DNA of 64,000 bases, from the NCBI GenBank assembly GCA_913054135.1, contig CAJXJK010000007.1:124001-188000 (forward strand), in the 5' to 3' direction. The notes beneath the pieces were generated by a model. The model saw only the letters and a program-made list of their open reading frames with translations, had not been told where the DNA came from and made no database searches. The stretch comes from an uncultured Flavobacteriales bacterium (lineage in GTDB: Bacteria > Bacteroidota > Bacteroidia > Flavobacteriales_D > Crocinitomicaceae). The translations under genes and the position numbers were made by a program. Of this stretch, positions 59,891 to 64,000 are shown piece by piece. How positions within the stretch are numbered: the stretch's first letter is position 1; every line of letters begins with the position of its first letter.

Positions 59891-60247
59891 CTACCAATCA
59901 ATTCCATTTGAAGCATCAAGTAGCTTTGAGCACCACCAAAGATCAGTGATGTCAGGTTCCAAAGTGCGTTTAGTTCCGTCCGTGTCCATGAAAGTAACGT
60001 GGCCTGATTCAACTATAATATCTTTGCCAGTAGTTTCCTCATGCAAAGTATAATTTGGATTAGCAATAAGTTCCGTTGCTAAGAAATGCGAGCGTCCTTC
60101 TGTATCCACAGATAGTCCTTCAGGATTTATTCCATATCCATACCAAACTTCAGTGAGCATTGGAAATTTCGCTCCTACTCGAACCAATTTTTCGAATTCC
60201 TTCCAAAGCTCTTCTTGAAAGTCATAATATTTCTTGTGGTATGACAT
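59891..60247 (-). CDS. Cassette-like small protein, unknown function
   Basis: From the ATG at 60247 the product is 118 aa (MSYHKKYYDFQEELWKEFE...SKLLDASNGIDW); an upstream in-frame ATG would read into the repeat-flanking region. The protein is hydrophilic, with Trp/Tyr-rich segments (EVWYGYGINPEGL, DLWWCSKLL). No family recognised; no relation to the neighbouring 118-aa protein is obvious. Copy H starts 14 bp after its stop and copy I lies ~41 bp before its start. The stop is TAG, followed by GGGTAGAAAACGG, so a second in-frame TAG comes from the repeat edge. Confidence 0.6.
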   Translation of the reverse strand: MSYHKKYYDFQEELWKEFEKLVRVGAKFPMLTEVWYGYGINPEGLSVDTEGRSHFLATELIANPNYTLHEETTGKDIIVESGHVTFMDTDGTKRTLEPDITDLWWCSKLLDASNGIDW

Positions 60248-60287
60248 TATTGTGTTGTAAGTATTGATCCGCCTATGGATCAATGGT

Positions 60288-60323
60288 GCCTAACTAGTGA
60301 ATAAAGTTAATATTAACTTTATT
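60288..60323. repeat. attC-like repeat, left end with 24-bp perfect palindrome (copy I)
   Basis: GCCTAAC at 60288-60294 is followed by AATAAAGTTAAT at 60300 and ATTAACTTTATT, a perfect 12+12 palindrome. The GTTAGG right end is missing. This appears to be the last repeat of the array. Confidence 0.55.
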
Positions 60324-60330
60324 TCCCTTG

Positions 60331-60591
60331 TATTTTTTGGTTTCTCTAAGATAAGAAAAATATAGTCGCCACTTTCTATATCAAATTCAGTGCCTTTTGT
60401 TGTGTGATCCCAAATGATACGTCACCATTTCGTTTGTCTCAATTCAATAGAATCGTTAACAGTGTTGGTTTATAGGGGGGGGCAAAGAACATTGGTCAAT
60501 CTCAATTGATTACCTTAAGATACGAATCAAAATGCTTATTTATTTACTTAGCCGTAGTATTAAGCGTATAATTCCACGTCTAAATTTGACC
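60331..60591. other. Intergenic region without recognised gene
   Basis: No open frame or repeat. It contains a run of about eight G near 60474, and otherwise A-T rich sequence between the array edge and the nqr terminator. Confidence 0.4.
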
Positions 60592-60628
60592 CAATAAAAA
60601 ACCCTGACGTTCTTGCGAAGTCAGGGTT
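60592..60628 (-). terminator. Intrinsic terminator of the nqr operon
   Basis: AACCCTGAC and GTCAGGGTT pair perfectly over 9 bp around an 11-base loop; on the minus strand TTTTTATTGG follows. It starts ~22 bp after the nqrF stop. Confidence 0.92.
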
Positions 60629-60650
60629 ATATCTTAAAATGAAATTTAGT

Positions 60651-61952
60651 TTATCCACCAAAATCATCAAATCTTACATTCTCAGGTGGTACACCCCAAT
60701 CGTCACACATGTTTTGCACGGCAACATTCATCATTGGTGGTCCACAGAAATAGTACTCAATATCTTCAGGAGCTTCGTGCTTAGATAAATATTGATCAAT
60801 TACTGCTTGGTGTACAAATCCTACGAAACCGTCTCCAGCCTCGTCATTGATGTCTTTTTTCTCTATCCAGTTATCACCTTCTAATGCATCAGATAATACC
60901 ATATAGAATTTGAAGTTCGGAAACTTCTCTTCTAGCTCTCTGAAATAGTGAATGTAGAATAATTCAGCTCTTGAACGTCCACCATACCAGTAAGTCACCT
61001 TACGGTCAGTTTTCATTGTTTTGAATAACTCATAAAGGTGAGATCTCATTGGAGCCATACCAGCACCACCACCAACATATAACATTTCAGCATCTGACTC
61101 ATTGATGAAGAATTCTCCATAAGGTCCTGAAATTACAGCTGGGTCACCATCTTTTAAGTTGAAGATGTAAGAAGAAGCGATTCCTGGATTTACTTTCATC
61201 CAAGTTCCTGTCTTTCTGTCAAATGGTGGAGCAGCGACTCTTACATTCAACATAATTTTTCTTCCTTCGGCTGGGTAAGAAGCCATTGAGTAAGCACGTA
61301 CAGTGTCTTCATCATTCTTCATTACTAAGTGACGCATTGCATACGGTCCTTCAGCCCAATCTTTTTCAAATTTATCTGGTTCACCTGGGTGATCTAATGG
61401 ATGTGCTTTTACATCCATATCAGAGAATTTCACTTCACATGGTGGAATCTTAATTTGGATGTATCCACCCGCCTTGTAATCCATATCTTCAGGAATCTCA
61501 ACGATAAACTCTTTAATGTATGTTGCTACGTTAAAGTTTGAAACAACTTTCGCTTCCCACTCTTTAACACCCATTACTTCTTCTTCAACATGGATTTCCA
61601 TGTCTTCTTTTACTTTTACCTGACATCCTAAACGCCAGTTAGCAGCAATCTCTTTTCTTGAGAAGTGAGGCTCTTCAGTAGGAAGGATTCCTCCACCTCC
61701 TGAATTTACTTGACAAAGGCACTGAACGCAAGTTCCACCTCCACCACAAGCAGATGGTAAAAAGATACCATTAGAGCTAAGAGTACTTAATAAGGTTCCG
61801 CCACCATCAACTTCAAGCTCATGCTCGCCGTTAATTGTGATCTTAATTTTTCCTGCCGGAGAAATTTTCGCCTTTACAAATAATAATAAGCTTACTAACA
61901 ATAGAATAACTATTGTGAAAACTACTATTGTGATTAATATTACTGGTCCCAT
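60651..61952 (-). CDS. nqrF: Na+-translocating NADH:quinone reductase subunit F
   Basis: The 433-aa protein, somewhat longer than the usual ~407, has an N-terminal transmembrane helix (2-27), a 2Fe-2S ferredoxin domain with SACGGGGTCVQCLC (Cys69, 75, 78) and the fourth ligand in LGC (Cys110), an FAD domain (RAYSMASYPAEG) and an NADH-binding domain (VGGGAGMAPMRSHLYELF; YFCGPPMMN). It is the entry point for electrons: NADH to FAD to 2Fe-2S. It is the last gene of the nqr operon, 9 bp after nqrE, with a terminator just downstream. Confidence 0.97.
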   Translation of the reverse strand: MGPVILITIVVFTIVILLLVSLLLFVKAKISPAGKIKITINGEHELEVDGGGTLLSTLSSNGIFLPSACGGGGTCVQCLCQVNSGGGGILPTEEPHFSRKEIAANWRLGCQVKVKEDMEIHVEEEVMGVKEWEAKVVSNFNVATYIKEFIVEIPEDMDYKAGGYIQIKIPPCEVKFSDMDVKAHPLDHPGEPDKFEKDWAEGPYAMRHLVMKNDEDTVRAYSMASYPAEGRKIMLNVRVAAPPFDRKTGTWMKVNPGIASSYIFNLKDGDPAVISGPYGEFFINESDAEMLYVGGGAGMAPMRSHLYELFKTMKTDRKVTYWYGGRSRAELFYIHYFRELEEKFPNFKFYMVLSDALEGDNWIEKKDINDEAGDGFVGFVHQAVIDQYLSKHEAPEDIEYYFCGPPMMNVAVQNMCDDWGVPPENVRFDDFGG

Positions 61953-61961
61953 TTCTAAGTA

Positions 61962-62702
61962 TTAATTTTCTTCTGAGTTAATATCGTAAACCATTGTCGT
62001 TTCATCAGATTCTGATTCAACTTCAACTGCACCTGTTTCACTAGTTGTACCAGGCTCGTCTCCACATGATTCTTTTTCAGCTTCAGCATAGTTTAATCCT
62101 GAGAAGCTCATGAAAGCGATTCCCATTAAACCTGTTGTAACGAAAGTGATTCCTAAACCTCTCATTGGAGCAGGAATATGCGAGTACTTGATTTTTTCTC
62201 TAATAGCTGCAATTGCAACAATTGCTAAGAACCATCCAATACCTGAAGAGATACCGAAGTTAGTTGCTTCACCAATTGTAGAGTATTGTCTTTCTTGCAT
62301 GAATAATGCACCACCAAGAATAGAACAGTTTACTGCGATAAGTGGTAAGAAGATTCCCAATGCACCATAAAGCGCAGGAGCGAATTTCTCAACTAGCATT
62401 TCAACCAACTGTACAATTGAGGCAATAACCGCAATGAACATGATGAATGAAAGGAAACTTAAATCCATATCAGCATAAGATGGATCAATCCATGTTAATG
62501 CTCCTTCTTTAAGAACGTAGTTTTCAAGTAACCAGTTAACTGGTACAGTAACTCCTAATACGAAGATTACTGCAGCACCTAAACCAACTGCTGTTTTTAC
62601 AGTTTTAGATACAGCCAAATAAGAACACATACCTAAGAAATAGGCGAAAATCATGTTCTCAGAAAAGACTGCTTTTAGAAATATATTAATGTGATCTACC
62701 AT
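61962..62702 (-). CDS. nqrE: Na+-translocating NADH:quinone reductase subunit E
   Basis: The first ~200 residues are a normal NqrE: six transmembrane helices with the paired half-helices that carry the Cys ligands of the membrane 2Fe-2S cluster (YFLGMCSYLAVSKTVKT and PLIAVNCSILGGALF). NqrE and NqrD form the core of the pump. A hydrophilic acidic tail follows (~205-246; GDEPGTTSETGAVEVESESD), which the usual ~200-aa protein lacks. It is 10 bp from nqrD and 9 bp from nqrF. Confidence 0.95.
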   Translation of the reverse strand: MVDHINIFLKAVFSENMIFAYFLGMCSYLAVSKTVKTAVGLGAAVIFVLGVTVPVNWLLENYVLKEGALTWIDPSYADMDLSFLSFIMFIAVIASIVQLVEMLVEKFAPALYGALGIFLPLIAVNCSILGGALFMQERQYSTIGEATNFGISSGIGWFLAIVAIAAIREKIKYSHIPAPMRGLGITFVTTGLMGIAFMSFSGLNYAEAEKESCGDEPGTTSETGAVEVESESDETTMVYDINSEEN

Positions 62703-62712
62703 GTTTTATTTC

Positions 62713-63387
62713 TTAATGTTCTTCAATTAATTTTGTATTTCTTGCTCTTTGGATCCAAATGATGATTCCAACCGCGAATAGTGCGAAAGGTGCAAGAATG
62801 ATAAAGTTGTTATCCATATAACCTACAGAGTAAGCTCCTGTTCCTTCAATTCTATCTCCGAATAGTGTCATTCCGAAGAATTTACCTGAACCGAAGATTT
62901 CTCTGAACACAGAAACTAATACTAAGATTACACCATATCCGACTGTGTTACCAATTGCATCCAATAAAGAAGGCCAAGGTTTGTTCGCCATTGCGAATGC
63001 CTCAAAACGTCCCATAATGATACAGTTAGTAATAATCAGTCCTACGAATACAGAGAGTTTCTCTGCTACATCAGGCATAAATGCTTTCAGTACTTCGTTT
63101 ACGATAATTACTAATGATGCAACAACTACTAGCTGAACGATAATTCTAATTCTTGAAGGAATTAGGTTTCTCAACATTGAGATAATCATGTTACCAGCTC
63201 CCAGTACGAAAAGTACTGAACCTGTCATTACTAATGCTTGCTCGATAGATACTGTAATCGCTAATGCTGAACAAATACCAAGTACCTGAATAGTTACTGG
63301 ATTGTTATCATCAAGCGGCTCTACTACCAACCTCTTGTTCTTCTTAGAGAACAAAGGTTCTTTTGGCGCTTTTACTTTTTCGCTCAT
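62713..63387 (-). CDS. nqrD: Na+-translocating NADH:quinone reductase subunit D
   Basis: A 224-aa membrane protein with six helices and the NqrD motifs: CSALAITVSIEQALVM (first Cys ligand of the membrane iron-sulfur cluster) and GLIITNCIIMGRFEAFAM (second). It pairs with NqrE to carry electrons across the membrane to NqrC. An N-terminal ~30-residue charged extension (KAPKEPLFSKKNKRL) is cytosolic. It starts 3 bp after nqrC stop and ends 10 bp before nqrE. Confidence 0.96.
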   Translation of the reverse strand: MSEKVKAPKEPLFSKKNKRLVVEPLDDNNPVTIQVLGICSALAITVSIEQALVMTGSVLFVLGAGNMIISMLRNLIPSRIRIIVQLVVVASLVIIVNEVLKAFMPDVAEKLSVFVGLIITNCIIMGRFEAFAMANKPWPSLLDAIGNTVGYGVILVLVSVFREIFGSGKFFGMTLFGDRIEGTGAYSVGYMDNNFIILAPFALFAVGIIIWIQRARNTKLIEEH

Positions 63388-63390
63388 ACC

Positions 63391-64000
63391 TTAACCTTTA
63401 AAATATTTAACGTAAACCTCTAGGGTTCTATTAACCATCTCTTCAACACCTTTAGAAGTAATTGTTCCTCCGGTGATTCCATCTACTTTTCCGTTTCCAA
63501 CTTCTTTACCTGTTCCATCTTTCACAGATTTGATTCCGCCAGAGATTTTTTCTCCTACATATTGTGTGTAGTAGAACTCTTGCTTAATCTCAGCACCTAA
63601 ACCAGGTGTTTCTGTTTTGTGATCGAAAGTTGCTCCGTAGATTGTTTCTTTATCGTCATCAACTGCAATATATCCCCAAATTGGTCCCCATAGTCCTGAA
63701 CCTACAACTGGAATGATATATTTTTTCGCACCATCAACTTCAGCTACATATAAAGGATAGTCTCTATCACACCATGATAGGTTCTTATCTCTGTATTGTT
63801 TCTTGATGTCTACATCAAATGCTTCAAGGTCTCTTTCTTTTCCGTCAGATCCGATTACTACACACTCATCAACTAAGATGTGCTTTTCGTATAGCTTCTC
63901 TGCATTTTTACGAGAGATATCAAGTGTATCGCTACCATTGATTTCTTTAGCGTTGATGGCAGCTAAAATGTCCATCTTCTTTTTGATTTCAACGTTCTTA
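63391..64000 (-). CDS. nqrC: Na+-translocating NADH:quinone reductase subunit C (5' partial)
   Basis: The frame runs off the right edge of the window (KNVEIKKK precedes MDILAAINAKE), so the N-terminal helix and start lie outside. The visible part is the FMN-binding domain: PVVGSGLWGPIWGYIAVD, YGATFDHKTETPGLGAEI and DGITGGTITSKGVEEM, whose Thr (ITGGT) is the site of covalent FMN attachment by ApbE. It takes electrons from NqrD/E and passes them to NqrB. nqrA and nqrB should lie upstream beyond the window. Confidence 0.95.
   Translation of the reverse strand, partial: KNVEIKKKMDILAAINAKEINGSDTLDISRKNAEKLYEKHILVDECVVIGSDGKERDLEAFDVDIKKQYRDKNLSWCDRDYPLYVAEVDGAKKYIIPVVGSGLWGPIWGYIAVDDDKETIYGATFDHKTETPGLGAEIKQEFYYTQYVGEKISGGIKSVKDGTGKEVGNGKVDGITGGTITSKGVEEMVNRTLEVYVKYFKG

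Noticed and set aside
47905-60323. Search for an integrase or transposase that could explain the repeats
   Set aside because: No gene in the region carries tyrosine recombinase or DDE motifs, so the mobility claim rests on repeat structure only.
1-64000. tRNA, rRNA, riboswitch search by eye
   Set aside because: No cloverleaf with conserved TTCRA arm, rRNA core motif, or fluoride/cobalamin/TPP riboswitch core was recognised; small RNAs cannot be excluded by eye.

Overview
The window is low-GC Bacteroidota DNA and carries many type IX secretion system (T9SS) proteins. The markers are two PorP/SprF-family barrels, SprB-repeat adhesins ending in gliding-motility (CHU_C, type B) sorting domains, several type A sorting domains (YPNP...), an OmpA/TPR/beta-propeller protein resembling PorE, an E1 alpha/beta fusion, and promoters of the Bacteroidota type (TTG about 19 bp upstream of TAnnTTTG). 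The Na+-translocating NADH dehydrogenase at the right edge suggests a marine or brackish member of the Flavobacteriales, perhaps near Crocinitomicaceae/Fluviicola. That placement is inference.

Layout. 0-5.7 kb: the 3' end of an outer-membrane barrel gene, an operon with an ECF sigma factor and a candidate anti-sigma protein, and a secreted T9SS protein. 5.7-13.6 kb: 2-oxoacid dehydrogenase E1, a DPP-IV-like peptidase, a 7TM-SpoIIE phosphatase and an OmpA protein. 13.6-23 kb: a surface operon (small secreted protein, 1517-aa adhesin, PorP/SprF), then a PorE-like OmpA protein with a TPR partner. 23-28 kb: housekeeping genes (glmM, rho, crcB/fluC, PAP2 phosphatase). 28.2-38 kb: a five-gene operon (small secreted protein, two SprB-repeat adhesins, PorP/SprF, SRPBCC protein) with a clear terminator. 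38.2-46.5 kb: one 2745-aa secreted protein with at least 13 Ig-like repeats and a seven-blade RCC1 propeller that appears to be inserted inside a further Ig-like domain. 46.5-47.9 kb: small genes, including a DUF1573 protein.

47.9-60.3 kb is an accessory region. Unlike the rest of the window, its genes are separated by a family of about 70-175 bp imperfect inverted repeats with ends like (A/C)C(C/A)TAACGTTTG...GTTAGG(T/C). The repeats sit directly after the stop codons of minus-strand genes, as attC sites do in integron gene cassettes. No integrase is present. The region also holds a plus-strand signalling module (TPR histidine kinase, LytTR regulator, secreted beta-propeller protein, STAS-like protein), with a 21-bp-spaced direct repeat upstream of its third gene that could be the LytTR operator.

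60.6-64 kb: nqrC (partial), nqrD, nqrE and nqrF, transcribed leftwards and closed by a strong terminator.

No rRNA, tRNA, CRISPR array, transposase or integrase was recognised.
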